Below are positions 45,752 through 54,916 of a stretch of 64,000 nt of DNA, one piece after another. The stretch's first letter is position 1; each line of letters opens with the position of its first letter. The notes below the pieces were generated by a model. It searched no databases. It had not been told where the DNA came from and saw nothing but the letters and a program-made list of their open reading frames with translations. The position numbers and the translations under genes were made by a program. Source of the stretch: an uncultured Aquimarina sp. (lineage in GTDB: Bacteria > Bacteroidota > Bacteroidia > Flavobacteriales > Flavobacteriaceae); NCBI GenBank assembly GCA_947498785.1, contig CANMLS010000001.1, forward strand, positions 124,001-188,000. The letters are read 5' to 3'.

Positions 45752-45801
45752 TAATGCATTTTTGTTATTAATCAATCAAAATTAAGTATTTTTTTTTATA
45801 A

Positions 45802-47310
45802 ATGAAGTTGATTAATTTTGATATGCTTATACATCTAGTTGATTCACATCATAATTTTAGTTATTCAATGCAAAAAACAATACCAGACCTAGGTACATTA
45901 GAAAGTGTATATGATCCTTCTAATTTTAGAAATATAGGGCATGAAATAATCGATCTACTTGCTGATCATATTGAAAAAGTTCAGACAGATAGTGAAGAGC
46001 CTGTTCTTATTTATAGAGAACCAAAAGACGAATTATTATTTTGGAAACAAGATTTTTCTTCTGATTCTGAAATATTGGATGTATTTGATAATATTTTAAA
46101 GCATTCGATTAGTATGCATCATCCAAAATATATGGGACATCAAGTTGCTGTTCCTGCATTAATTTCTGGTTTGGCTGGACTGCTGTCTGATGTATTGAAT
46201 AATGGAACAGGAGTTTATGAAGTAGGAATGGCTAGTAATGCAATTGAAAGGATAGTTACTGATTTGGTTGCAAAAAGAATTGGATATAATTCTGAAGCTT
46301 CAGGGTTTCTTACTTCTGGTGGAACTTTGGCAAATCTTACTGCTTTGTTAGCAGCACGTAAAGCTAAAGCTCCAACCGCTGTTTGGGAAGAAGGACATCA
46401 AGAAAAATTAGCTGTACTAGTCTCTGAAGAAGCGCATTATTGTATTGATAGAGCAGCAAGAATTTTAGGTTTTGGAAATGATGGTATTATAAAAGTACCT
46501 GTTGATTCAGAATTCAAAATAAATATAGAAGTACTTGAAGAATATTATACTACAGCTAAAGAAAAAGGCTTTCATGTTATTGCACTTATAGGTTGTTCAT
46601 GTTCTACTGCTACAGGGTCTTATGATAATCTGAACCATCTTGCAAATTTTGCAGAAAAATATGACTTGTGGTTTCATGTTGACGGAGCTCATGGTGGAGG
46701 AGTAATTTTTTCTAAGCGAAATAAACATTTGGTAAACGGAATAGAACGTGCAGATTCTGTTGTTATTGATTTTCATAAAATGCTTATGACTCCCGCTTTA
46801 AATACGGGATTAATTTTTAAGAAAACAGAAGATGCTTATCAAACTTTTGCTCAAAAAGCTCATTATTTATGGGATTCTCAGGATACCAGAGAATGGTATA
46901 ATTCAGGAAAACGAACTTTTGAATGCACCAAATTTATGATGTCAATAAAAGTATATGCTATATTAAAAACACATGGAGAAGAAATATTTGAAAAACACAT
47001 AGATACCCTATACAATCTTGCTTCAATTTTCTCAAAAGTGATTGATGATAACCCAAATTTTGAATTAGCACTAAGACCTGAAGCTAATATCGTTAATTTT
47101 AGATATACCAAAGTAAAGAATAAGAATGTAAATTCCTTTAATGCAGATATCCGAAAAAATTTAATTATTTCAGGAAAGTTCTACATAGTACAAACCACAA
47201 TAAAGAAAGAATTATACCTTAGGACGGCAATCATGAATCCATTAACAAAAGAAGAGGATTTAATTTCTCTTTTGAATGAAATAGAAACTATCGCAGAAAC
47301 AATAAAATAG
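45802..47310 (+). CDS. PLP-dependent group II amino acid decarboxylase
   Basis: 502 residues of the aromatic-L-amino-acid/glutamate/diaminobutyrate decarboxylase family. PLP-site features are TSGGTLANLTALLAAR near 172-187, HVDGAHGGG near 293-301 (Asp to the PLP nitrogen), and the Schiff-base Lys in VVIDFHKMLMTP near 327. The substrate amino acid cannot be told. The start is uncertain: ATG 45802 is the longest, but TAATTTTG (45813-45820) looks like a -7 element, in which case ATG 45868 (MQKTIPDLGTL) is the true start. Regulation by the divergent LysR is likely. Confidence 0.88.
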   Translation: MKLINFDMLIHLVDSHHNFSYSMQKTIPDLGTLESVYDPSNFRNIGHEIIDLLADHIEKVQTDSEEPVLIYREPKDELLFWKQDFSSDSEILDVFDNILKHSISMHHPKYMGHQVAVPALISGLAGLLSDVLNNGTGVYEVGMASNAIERIVTDLVAKRIGYNSEASGFLTSGGTLANLTALLAARKAKAPTAVWEEGHQEKLAVLVSEEAHYCIDRAARILGFGNDGIIKVPVDSEFKINIEVLEEYYTTAKEKGFHVIALIGCSCSTATGSYDNLNHLANFAEKYDLWFHVDGAHGGGVIFSKRNKHLVNGIERADSVVIDFHKMLMTPALNTGLIFKKTEDAYQTFAQKAHYLWDSQDTREWYNSGKRTFECTKFMMSIKVYAILKTHGEEIFEKHIDTLYNLASIFSKVIDDNPNFELALRPEANIVNFRYTKVKNKNVNSFNADIRKNLIISGKFYIVQTTIKKELYLRTAIMNPLTKEEDLISLLNEIETIAETIK

Positions 47311-47330
47311 CTACAAAAAAGTAAAAAACG

Positions 47331-47930
47331 CTAGGATTTTACTTTTCCTGTTAATACACTTACTTTTGAATTGAAAGGATTTCCAGAAGCTCTTCTTAGT
47401 AAAACTACTTGTCCAGTATGCCAAATTGCATCAGAAATGGGACCATTAATGTTATTCCAGAAAGGAAATTCTGTATTTCCTTCTTTCCCTTTGAAAACAA
47501 TTTTGAAGTCTGTTAAATCATTACTGTTTAAAAGTATTGTACTAGCTTTTTTGAAATTTTCAAGAGTTTTTTTACGTTTTTCTACATATGTCATTTCTGG
47601 TTGCTCTATGGAGGGGTCATTTATTGTTTTGGTTGTAGCGTTAACAATTACTCTAGATAAATCATAAATGTGATCAATAGTTTCTCCGCATTTTCTTCCT
47701 TTCTCACTAGGTTTATATTGTAAATCTTCATCGCGTAATCCTTCTGTTGCCCAATAATATCTAAAACCTAATCCATCAATCAATCTAGAAGATACAGAAC
47801 CAGCAGTATAGGTTTCTGGATAAGTAGGTATTTCAGCATATGGAAGGTTTTTAGAATTGGTATCTTGAGCGCTTATGGTAATCGAAAAGAATAGTAGAGT
47901 AGTAGCTATAAATATAAAGGATTGTTTCAT
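47331..47930 (-). CDS. Exported DinB-like four-helix protein
   Basis: 199 residues with a signal peptide ending TISAQD. The mature part fits the DinB/YfiT metal-binding four-helix bundle: WATEGLRDEDLQYKP near 60, TIDHIYDLSRVI near 85-96 (first His) and SDAIWHTGQVVLLRRASGNP near 166-185 (third His). Exported DinB-like proteins of unknown role are frequent in Bacteroidota. It is convergent with the decarboxylase gene. A 10-bp A/T hairpin (47317-47326 with 47337-47346) overlaps its last codons and could act as a shared terminator. Confidence 0.8.
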   Translation of the reverse strand: MKQSFIFIATTLLFFSITISAQDTNSKNLPYAEIPTYPETYTAGSVSSRLIDGLGFRYYWATEGLRDEDLQYKPSEKGRKCGETIDHIYDLSRVIVNATTKTINDPSIEQPEMTYVEKRKKTLENFKKASTILLNSNDLTDFKIVFKGKEGNTEFPFWNNINGPISDAIWHTGQVVLLRRASGNPFNSKVSVLTGKVKS

Positions 47931-48084
47931 TATGATAGATTTTATTTTTTAAGGAATCTAAAGTAATTCACTCTAAGTGGATAGCGAAAAATATTATGAT
48001 TTTTAACATTTTCTTTACGCAACCAAACATAGAAGTTACTCATCTAGTTAGATAAGTTTGGATATATTAATACGTACAATTTAT

Positions 48085-48492
48085 ATGAAATATTTTATTT
48101 ATTTCTTCGCTTCTTTAATGATTTTGAGCTGTAGTGAAGATGATGATGTGGTTTTTAATCCAGATCCAAATTCTTTGGGTTTAGAAGGAGAATGGAATTT
48201 AATCAATGTGTCTGGAGGCTTTATAGGAATTAATGAAAATCTTGATAAGGGAACAGTGGTTTGGGATTTTAACGAAACCGATAAAAATATCGTAATCGTA
48301 AATAATAATATGAATGATATGATTAATGATATATTCCCATCAGGAACCTATAATTTTTCTATGGTCATGATGAATGAAAACAAAGAATTGATCATCAATG
48401 ACAGAAGCTTAGGTAGTTTTGAACTTACCAATAATGAATTTACCATTGATGAACAATTTAGAGATGGTTTTCGGTATACATTTCAGCGTTAA
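48085..48492 (+). CDS. Lipocalin-like small lipoprotein
   Basis: 135 residues from ATG 48085, 25 bases after a -7 element TAAGTTTG (48053-48060); an upstream start at 48058 would fall at that promoter. The lipobox is MILSCSED. The mature part begins GLEGEWNLINVSGG, the usual opening of Bacteroidota lipocalin-like (DUF4923/lipocalin_4-type) beta proteins, and continues as a set of strands with FTIDEQFRDGFRYTFQR at the end. The function is unknown. It overlaps the convergent MuiA-like gene by 4 bases. Confidence 0.8.
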   Translation: MKYFIYFFASLMILSCSEDDDVVFNPDPNSLGLEGEWNLINVSGGFIGINENLDKGTVVWDFNETDKNIVIVNNNMNDMINDIFPSGTYNFSMVMMNENKELIINDRSLGSFELTNNEFTIDEQFRDGFRYTFQR

Positions 48493-50369
48493 AGATTAAT
48501 CCGTTTGTTTTTTGGATATTTTACTTGATAAGAAAATTGTTTTTCTTCTTTTTGATTTGAAGGAATATCCAATTTACAACTTATAATACCAGTTTTATCA
48601 TTATATTCTAATGTGTCAGTATTAATATCATCTATTTTGATTTCTTTATTCTGAGTGATAGGAATACGATCCTGTAACGTAATATAAATTTTATTTTTCT
48701 TGTTATTTTTAATGCTGATTTTATACCCACGATTTATAATTTTACTACTTCCTGTAAAGGATTTACTTTTAAAATTATTAAGTTGTTCTCTTTTTACAAT
48801 GATATTAGGATCAACACCTAAGGATATAGTGAGACTGTCTGTTGTAGCTAGAGGATCGATATTTGTTTTTCCTGCAAAGCTACCTTCAAAGTAAATATTG
48901 GCTTCTCCCGCTAATAAGTTAAATTGTTCCCAGTTTCCTAATTTAGCAGTAAGAAATGCATTTTCATCAAGTTCTGGTGCTACATAATACCTATAATCTG
49001 CTTTCATATCAAAATTATCAATCTCGATTACGGTAACCTCTGCATTAGAGTTGATCGTGTATTTATTTTTAATTTTGAATTTAGTATTCGTAATCCCTTC
49101 TTCTTTAGTTTCAACTACTTGGTTATATTCTTTTTTTTCTTGCACTCTCTTATTTTTTGAAATTGACGATGCACCTCTTATTTTGACTACAGATGACGCA
49201 TATCCAGTAACAACAACTTCTTCTAGTGCTGATACATCTTCTTTTAATTTTTGATTGATTAATGAGGAATAAATAGGAATAGTTGAGCTTTTAAATCCTA
49301 TGTAAGAAAAAGAAAGTTCTCTTCCTCCTTGTATATTTATAGTATATCGACCATCAAAATCTGTTTGAACACCATTTGTTGTTCCTTTTTCTATAATATT
49401 TACCCCAGGAAGTGGTTGGCCATTAGAATCACTAATAATTCCGGTTACTCGCCTTATTGTTGGATTGTATTTGTAGCCATATCTATTCACAGTAGTATTG
49501 CTTCTGTAATTTCCATAAGTAAAGTTTAGGTATTTTGTAGTTAGATCAGGTTTAAGGTTATTGGTATTGGGATCACCAGTAGACAGAATGATATTTGCAT
49601 TTTTCCAATCTGTTCCGGTTTGTTGATATACATTAGCTTTATAGGCTATGTTAAGTGGAGATTCAACATTTTTTGATTTGATATCATATAATGGAAACCA
49701 GCCTGCATTACTAACATTATATCGTATTTCTAGTATTAGGTTAGACGCAGTGGTAGCATCAAGTTTTAATTTAATTTCACCACGTTCTTCTTTGGTATGA
49801 TCATCAAGTGTATTTATTTCATTTCTGATTGCATCAATATTTTTATGTAAGTCATTTAACCTTTGTGTAATGGTATATATATCATTCTTTATAATAACAG
49901 ATCTTTCCCTATAATACGTAGAAATTTGTTTTACCGTTTCTAAAGAAAGGGTTGTGTTGTTACCACTGATTTGTTGATTATTATCTAGTACTTTTTGTTC
50001 TTGTTGTAGTCCAGAAATAATATTATCATTGTTACTTCTCACTAATAGTAATTTTTGAAGTTTACTTTTCAAAGATTTTAATTCTTCTGATTGTTGTTTC
50101 TTTTCGAGATAATTAATGTTGAAGTTGATAGATACTATAGAATTGTTTTTTAACCCCGATATTTGAATGCTGTTTTCATCAATAGATGGAGATAGATTGT
50201 GCAATATGATATCATTGATTCCTGGTTTTATATTTACAGAGGTAGTTCTTTTTATTTGTGCTCCCGTAAGATACACTGTTACTTCTTCGATTGTAGATTC
50301 TGTCATTTTTTCATTATTAGCAGATACTAAGAATGAAAAGAGTAAGAATAATAATGTATAGGTTCTCAT
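48489..50369 (-). CDS. MuiA-family DUF4139 protein with inserted carboxypeptidase-regulatory domain
   Basis: 626 residues, signal peptide ending VSANNEK. DUF4140 (about 20-120: EEVTVYLTGAQIKRTTSVNI) and a coiled coil (about 75-185) come first, then DUF4139 (about 205-290: LEIRYNVSNAGWFPLYDIKS, TGTDWKNANIILSTG). At about 305-400 a SusC-type N-terminal domain is inserted: RVTGIISDSNGQPLPGVNII, GTTNGVQTDFDGRYTI, then LEEVVVTGYA and KIRGASS as in the start of a TonB plug. DUF4139 then resumes to the end (YRYYVAPELDENAFLTAKL). The protein is exported. MuiA-type proteins affect mucoidy in Myxococcus; the role here is unknown. Confidence 0.85.
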   Translation of the reverse strand: MRTYTLLFLLFSFLVSANNEKMTESTIEEVTVYLTGAQIKRTTSVNIKPGINDIILHNLSPSIDENSIQISGLKNNSIVSINFNINYLEKKQQSEELKSLKSKLQKLLLVRSNNDNIISGLQQEQKVLDNNQQISGNNTTLSLETVKQISTYYRERSVIIKNDIYTITQRLNDLHKNIDAIRNEINTLDDHTKEERGEIKLKLDATTASNLILEIRYNVSNAGWFPLYDIKSKNVESPLNIAYKANVYQQTGTDWKNANIILSTGDPNTNNLKPDLTTKYLNFTYGNYRSNTTVNRYGYKYNPTIRRVTGIISDSNGQPLPGVNIIEKGTTNGVQTDFDGRYTINIQGGRELSFSYIGFKSSTIPIYSSLINQKLKEDVSALEEVVVTGYASSVVKIRGASSISKNKRVQEKKEYNQVVETKEEGITNTKFKIKNKYTINSNAEVTVIEIDNFDMKADYRYYVAPELDENAFLTAKLGNWEQFNLLAGEANIYFEGSFAGKTNIDPLATTDSLTISLGVDPNIIVKREQLNNFKSKSFTGSSKIINRGYKISIKNNKKNKIYITLQDRIPITQNKEIKIDDINTDTLEYNDKTGIISCKLDIPSNQKEEKQFSYQVKYPKNKRINL

Positions 50370-50608
50370 AATTTTATAGATTTTAGTTATAAAATCGAAT
50401 ATAGATTATTAGTGCTTTTTGAAAAATCTTGATTGAGTAAAAGAGTATTCTGAGTTAGTAAAACTCATACTCAAGCATTAAAACATTAACTATAAGATTG
50501 TTATAGGGGGATTTTCCCCTAATCATTTTTAGTTAAAGTCCCCTTACGCCGTATCATTCATATCTATATTTTTGGGATATCAATTTTTCACACTAAAACA
50601 CTTACAAT

Positions 50609-50791
50609 ATGAAACGGCTTTTACTTCCTGTAGTGCTTATTGCTTTTGCTGTTATATGTCTTAGTATTGTACATATAGATAATGTCAATAAGTTAGATGC
50701 TCAATCTAACGAATTGCGTAAAAAACATCAAACAGATATTATTTATGATAATCAAGTAGATAAGTCTTCAGTCATTCCAAAAAATAAATGA
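50609..50791 (+). CDS. Small membrane-anchored or exported peptide
   Basis: 60 residues: MKRLLLPVVLIAFAVICLS is a single N-terminal membrane or signal segment, followed by a short polar, charged tail (HIDNVNKLDAQSNELRKK, VIPKNK). A -7 element TATTTTTG (50567-50574) lies 35 bases upstream. I do not recognise it. It is too short for firm support, but the promoter spacing and signal make it plausible. Confidence 0.5.
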   Translation: MKRLLLPVVLIAFAVICLSIVHIDNVNKLDAQSNELRKKHQTDIIYDNQVDKSSVIPKNK

Positions 50792-50813
50792 AGAGTAGAA
50801 AATGATTCAATAA

Positions 50814-51221
50814 TTATTGATCAATAAAGAGTGCCTTAAGTTCTGGGGTTGGAATCATACAACTTTCTTTTTTGCCAAACCATTTATACCTATTTCTGGC
50901 AATAATATTGTAAACCCAATCTCTAAAGAATTTAGGAAAAATAAGGAAAACAGAAAGTATGGGATAAAGACCAGACAGCTGCTTTGCAATATGTAAAGCG
51001 GCTGTTGATTTATGATAATAAGCGATTTTTGGCTCTATTAATAAAATAGAATCTAATGAAGAAGTGTCTATATTTCTTTCTAATATTAGTTTTTTACCTA
51101 TTTCACTTTGTAGAGATGCATATCTGAATATATCCTTTTTATCTCGTTTAATAATAAAGTTTACTGCACTATTGCAGAGATTACATACGCCGTCAAATAA
51201 TATGATTTTTTTGTTTTCCAT
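50814..51221 (-). CDS. DCC-type thiol-disulfide oxidoreductase (DUF393)
   Basis: 135 residues with the defining FDGVCNLCNSAVNFIIKRD motif at about 9-27 (DGxCxxC redox pair) and the later HKSTAALHIAKQLSG and WVYNIIARNRYKWFG segments. The family is thioredoxin-like and of unknown cellular role. It stands 65 bases downstream of the epimerase-like gene on the same strand and may be co-transcribed with it and gcvT. Confidence 0.9.
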   Translation of the reverse strand: MENKKIILFDGVCNLCNSAVNFIIKRDKKDIFRYASLQSEIGKKLILERNIDTSSLDSILLIEPKIAYYHKSTAALHIAKQLSGLYPILSVFLIFPKFFRDWVYNIIARNRYKWFGKKESCMIPTPELKALFIDQ

Positions 51222-51285
51222 AATTATAGAACAAAGATAGTATGAATAATGGATAAGAAATATAGTATTATGAATTCATTAAGAA

Positions 51286-52101
51286 TCACTTGGCAATAAC
51301 AGAGTTTATGACTTGTTGTGTTGTAATCTGAAGATTTTTTGGAAGCTTATTGTCTTTAGGAAGTACTGCCAGATAACGATCATTATTAGAATCATAAACT
51401 TGTTTGTAAGAAGGATCATCAAGCTGTAATATATCACAGATTTCTTTAATAAGGTCAAGATGATAGATAAGATCATTGCTTCCTAAATGAAAAATACCTT
51501 TCTTGTTACGATTAATAATATAGTGTATTTGTTGAGTTAATTTTGATATAGAGGTGGCATTAATGATTACATTAGGGAAAACTTCTATTGGAGCTTTTAA
51601 ATCATGTAATGTTTTTAATTCCTGAATTCTGGGAGTGCCAGATCCAAAAACCATAGGTACTCTAGCAATGACATACTTGTTTATTGGCAAGCGCATTAAT
51701 GCATTTTCAATTTTAATTTTAAATCTTCCAAATACGCTGTCACTAAGGGTTTTATCATATTCATAAGATGGGTAATTACTAAAAGAATCAAATACATTGG
51801 CACTGGACATAAAAATAAGTCTGCACTTATGTTTTTGTATCCAACCAATGATACGTCGATGAGCATCTAATTGAGAATTAAAATTACCTCTAAGTACAGT
51901 GATAATATATGTTGGCTTTAAGTTATCTAATAGAATAGAAATATCTTCAAGTTCCATGTCATACTGAAAGAATTTTTTGTTTTTTTCAAAAAATGCATTA
52001 TCAGTGCGATACGTACCATAAGTATCAAAATAAGAATTTAGCTCTTTATAAAGGGCATTTCCTATAAAACCACTAGCTCCTATGATTAAAATTCTTTTCA
52101 A
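51286..52101 (-). CDS. NAD-dependent epimerase/RmlD-like reductase
   Basis: 271 residues of the extended short-chain dehydrogenase fold. The dinucleotide motif GASGFIG is at residues 8-14, and the catalytic Tyr-x3-Lys fits YEYDKTLSD near 127 (Y-x-x-x-K, with SSANVF before it as the Ser region). It resembles dTDP-4-dehydrorhamnose reductase/sugar-nucleotide epimerases. The substrate is unknown, and no other sugar-nucleotide genes are nearby. Confidence 0.82.
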   Translation of the reverse strand: MKRILIIGASGFIGNALYKELNSYFDTYGTYRTDNAFFEKNKKFFQYDMELEDISILLDNLKPTYIITVLRGNFNSQLDAHRRIIGWIQKHKCRLIFMSSANVFDSFSNYPSYEYDKTLSDSVFGRFKIKIENALMRLPINKYVIARVPMVFGSGTPRIQELKTLHDLKAPIEVFPNVIINATSISKLTQQIHYIINRNKKGIFHLGSNDLIYHLDLIKEICDILQLDDPSYKQVYDSNNDRYLAVLPKDNKLPKNLQITTQQVINSVIAK

Positions 52102-52111
52102 ATTCCTATTA

Positions 52112-52163
52112 TAAAAAAATTAAGTTTCAAATATTACTACTAGAGTAACCTTGAAACTTAATT
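52112..52163 (-). terminator. Terminator of gcvT
   Basis: On the minus strand a perfect 13-bp stem (52151-52163 with 52118-52130, AATTAAGTTTCAA on the plus strand) is followed by a run of T (52112-52119). It lies just after the gcvT stop and separates gcvT from the epimerase-like gene. Confidence 0.75.
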
Positions 52164-52184
52164 ATACCATTATTTATTGTAATG

Positions 52185-53267
52185 CTACCCTTTATAAAAG
52201 GGTAATTTTACTACAGTTGCAGGAATAGCTTTTTTGCGAACCTGAATATTAATTTTATTTCCTGGTGTAGCAAAAATAGTAGGTACATATCCTAATCCAA
52301 TTCCTTTTCCTAAAGAAGGCGACATTGTGCCAGAAGTAACAACGCCTATTTTATTACCATTATCATCCACAATATCATAATCATGACGAGGAATACCACG
52401 CTCATTTAATTCAAAACCTATTAACTTTCGTTCTGCTCCTCGTTCTTTTTCTTCAGCAATGGATTTTGCATTAATGAAATCTTTCGAGAATTTGGTAATC
52501 CAACCCAGTCCAGCTTCAATTGGAGAAGTTGAATCATTTATATCATTTCCATAAAGGCAATATCCCATTTCTAACCTTAGTGTATCCCGTGCGGCCAATC
52601 CGATAGGCTTAATACCAAAATCAGCCCCTGTTTCAAGAACTTTATCCCATATTTGCTGCACTTCAGAATTCTTACAATATATTTCAAAACCTCCACTACC
52701 TGTATATCCTGTGGCCGAAATAATAACATGTTCAATTCCTGCGAAATCCGCTACTTTAAAAGTATAAAATTTCATCGCTTTCAGATCAACAGAAGTAAGT
52801 GATTGCATTGCAACAGCAGCTTTTGGACCCTGTATAGCTAATAAAGAGTAGTCATCAGATAAATCGCGCATATCTGCATTCATTGTATTATGGCTACTAA
52901 TCCAATCCCAGTCTTTTTTTATATTAGAAGCATTAACAACCAAAAGATATTTTTCATCTGCAATTTTGTAAACAATCAAATCATCTACAATTCCACCTCT
53001 GTCATTTGGCAAGCAGCTATATTGAGCTTTCCCATCAATCAGTTTAGAAGCATCATTAGAGGTTACTTTCTGAATTAAGTCTAAGGCATTCGGACCAGTA
53101 ATTAAGAATTCTCCCATATGAGATACATCAAAAACACCAACATCATTACGAACTGTTTCGTGTTCTATATTAACTCCTTCATAAGATACAGGCATATTAA
53201 AACCTGCAAAAGGAACAATTTTAGCTCCTAAAGCAACGTGAGTTTCTGTTAAAGCAGTGTTTTGCAT
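52185..53267 (-). CDS. gcvT: Glycine cleavage system aminomethyltransferase (T protein)
   Basis: GcvT moves the aminomethyl carbon from H protein to tetrahydrofolate. The 360 residues match the family: [12 protein letters not shown] near 20-31, [10 protein letters not shown] near 45-54 (with the catalytic-region Asp), [19 protein letters not shown] near 82-100, [12 protein letters not shown] near 190-201, and a C-terminal [25 protein letters not shown]. The other glycine cleavage genes are not in the window. A perfect palindrome lies about 50 bases upstream. No glycine riboswitch was seen. Confidence 0.96.
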   Translation of the reverse strand: MQNTALTETHVALGAKIVPFAGFNMPVSYEGVNIEHETVRNDVGVFDVSHMGEFLITGPNALDLIQKVTSNDASKLIDGKAQYSCLPNDRGGIVDDLIVYKIADEKYLLVVNASNIKKDWDWISSHNTMNADMRDLSDDYSLLAIQGPKAAVAMQSLTSVDLKAMKFYTFKVADFAGIEHVIISATGYTGSGGFEIYCKNSEVQQIWDKVLETGADFGIKPIGLAARDTLRLEMGYCLYGNDINDSTSPIEAGLGWITKFSKDFINAKSIAEEKERGAERKLIGFELNERGIPRHDYDIVDDNGNKIGVVTSGTMSPSLGKGIGLGYVPTIFATPGNKINIQVRKKAIPATVVKLPFYKG

Positions 53268-53315
53268 ATTGCAATGGTTTATAGTGTTATCAAATTGACG
53301 CCGAAAGTAAAAAAC

Positions 53316-53331
53316 TTTGTGTAGCTACACA
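53316..53331. repeat. Perfect 16-base palindrome upstream of gcvT
   Basis: TTGTGTAGCTACACAA reads the same on both strands. It can be a repressor or activator site for gcvT, or a hairpin of 6 bp with loop AGCT, followed by GCTTTTTT on the plus strand and by AGTTTTTT on the minus strand. Confidence 0.6.
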
Positions 53332-53602
53332 ATGCTTTTTTGTTATAATCCTAATAAATTACCAGTTTAATAATATATTTATCATCAAATGTATCCTTAT
53401 TTATAAAAGAAATAAGAATAGTATTGATATCGTCCATTTTTTTCTTAATACAATACTTCTTTATTATGAAATAGATAAATATCATTAGAAAAAGATTAAT
53501 ATTTAAAGTTTAATCATTGATTACTATAGTGTAAATTAAAGTTTACAAAATTTTAGGAATTGTTTTGGATAATCACTCCAAATAATCCCTACTTTTATTT
53601 AT
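53332..53602. other. Divergent intergenic stretch, gcvT to NUDIX gene
   Basis: AT-rich, with no gene or RNA seen. A near-consensus -7 element TACTTTTA lies just before the NUDIX start. Confidence 0.4.
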
Positions 53603-54181
53603 ATGGAATATAAAATATTAAGTGAAGATCTCGTTTTTGATGGTTTTTTAAAAATTAGAAAAGCTTCTGTTATTCACGACTCTTTTAACCATAACTCTTC
53701 CATCAATTGTGTACGTGAAATGATGGATAAAGGCGATTGCATAGGGGTATTGTTATATGAAAAAGATACCAAGAAAGTATTATTTGTTAATCAGTTTAGG
53801 TATCCAACAACAAAAAACAATAATGGTTGGTTATTAGAAATTCCTGCAGGCGGAATAGAAGAAAAAGAAGACGCAAAAGATTGTGCAATAAGAGAAGTAG
53901 AAGAAGAAACAGGTTATAGAGTTAACAAATTAGAACATATTTCTACGTTTTATGCTACACCAGGGGTTTCTTCAGAAAGAATGTATTTATATTATGGAGA
54001 AGTTTTAGAAAATGATCAAATAAACATAGGAGGTGGTGTTGAGGAAGAAAATGAAGATATCCAACTCCATAAAATTCCAATTTCAAAAATAAGAACATTA
54101 TTAACATCTAATGCGATAAATGATGCAAAATCTATTATCGCATTACAATGGTTTATAATAAATAAGGTAGAAAAATTTTAA
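53603..54181 (+). CDS. NUDIX hydrolase, ADP-ribose pyrophosphatase-like
   Basis: 192 residues with a complete NUDIX box GGIEEKEDAKDCAIREVEEE followed by TGY (about 91-113: Gx5Ex7REUxEExGU). The surrounding VLFVNQFRYPT before the box and YATPGVSSERMYLYYGE after it are those of the ADP-ribose/GDP-mannose pyrophosphatase (NudF/GDPMK) group. It probably cleaves ADP-ribose or a nucleotide sugar. Cytoplasmic and monocistronic. Confidence 0.92.
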   Translation: MEYKILSEDLVFDGFLKIRKASVIHDSFNHNSSINCVREMMDKGDCIGVLLYEKDTKKVLFVNQFRYPTTKNNNGWLLEIPAGGIEEKEDAKDCAIREVEEETGYRVNKLEHISTFYATPGVSSERMYLYYGEVLENDQINIGGGVEEENEDIQLHKIPISKIRTLLTSNAINDAKSIIALQWFIINKVEKF

Positions 54182-54231
54182 TAGTATACTATAGATTGAC
54201 TACCGCAATACAGTAATTAAAAAAACTGGTA

Positions 54232-54819
54232 TTACTCACATTGTATATCAATACTCAATTTTTTCATTTTTTTCCATATCTGGTGTTCTGGTGTTTGAGG
54301 AGAAATAGTGAATAATATACAATGTTTATTTTGTAATTTACAAAAACTATAATTTACGATAACATTAAGAGATACTTCTTTTTTAGTTGTAAAAGCATCA
54401 TAAGTTAATATTTTCCCAACATACATTTCATCGTTTATTTTTTCAAAAAAAGCTTTTGACACAATATTTTTTTGAAGAGAATTTTGATCAGACTTAGAAA
54501 CCGTGGTCATCAATCCATTAAAATATTTTTCCATATATGTTTCTATTTTTTTGGAAGACAGCATTATATCTTGCTCAAGAACCCATAAGAAAGCATATGA
54601 GAAATAATCAGGAGCATCTTGTTCTCCCCATCCAGGAGAAAAACGAACATATTCTGTGCCCAAAAATTGTAAAGAAGGTGCAAATTCTAATGGAAATTCA
54701 ATAACTTCGCTTCTCCAATTATCATTGGAATGCAAAAGATTTTTTTTTGAAGAATCAGAACCACATTGTATAAAAAATAATGCTACTATAATAAAAGGTA
54801 TGGTTTTTGCAAAAGACAT
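54232..54819 (-). CDS. Lipoprotein of unknown function
   Basis: 195 residues with a lipoprotein signal (ALFFIQCGSDSS; Cys near 19). The mature part has SEVIEFPLEFAPSLQFLGTEYVRFSPGW near the start, followed by alternating helices and strands. I do not recognise the family. It is divergent from the M28-like gene, about 100 bases apart, and the two could share a regulatory region. Confidence 0.75.
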   Translation of the reverse strand: MSFAKTIPFIIVALFFIQCGSDSSKKNLLHSNDNWRSEVIEFPLEFAPSLQFLGTEYVRFSPGWGEQDAPDYFSYAFLWVLEQDIMLSSKKIETYMEKYFNGLMTTVSKSDQNSLQKNIVSKAFFEKINDEMYVGKILTYDAFTTKKEVSLNVIVNYSFCKLQNKHCILFTISPQTPEHQIWKKMKKLSIDIQCE

Positions 54820-54854
54820 AATAAAGTATTAATTTAAGCACTAAAAATACGAAA

Positions 54855-54884
54855 TTGTTTACTGATAAATTTTTCTTAAATTTG
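54855..54884 (+). promoter_or_regulatory. Promoter of the M28-like gene
   Basis: TTG at 54855-54857 and TAAATTTG at 54877-54884, with a 19-base spacer, are a full match to the flavobacterial consensus. The predicted start of transcription is about 25 bases before the ATG. Confidence 0.75.
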
Positions 54885-54916
54885 TGTTAATTTGAATAGA
54901 ATACAAACTCTACAAA

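Noticed and set aside
45802..45867. N-terminal extension of the PLP decarboxylase as a targeting signal
   Set aside because: The 22 residues lack a signal pattern and cover a possible promoter element; they may simply be untranslated.
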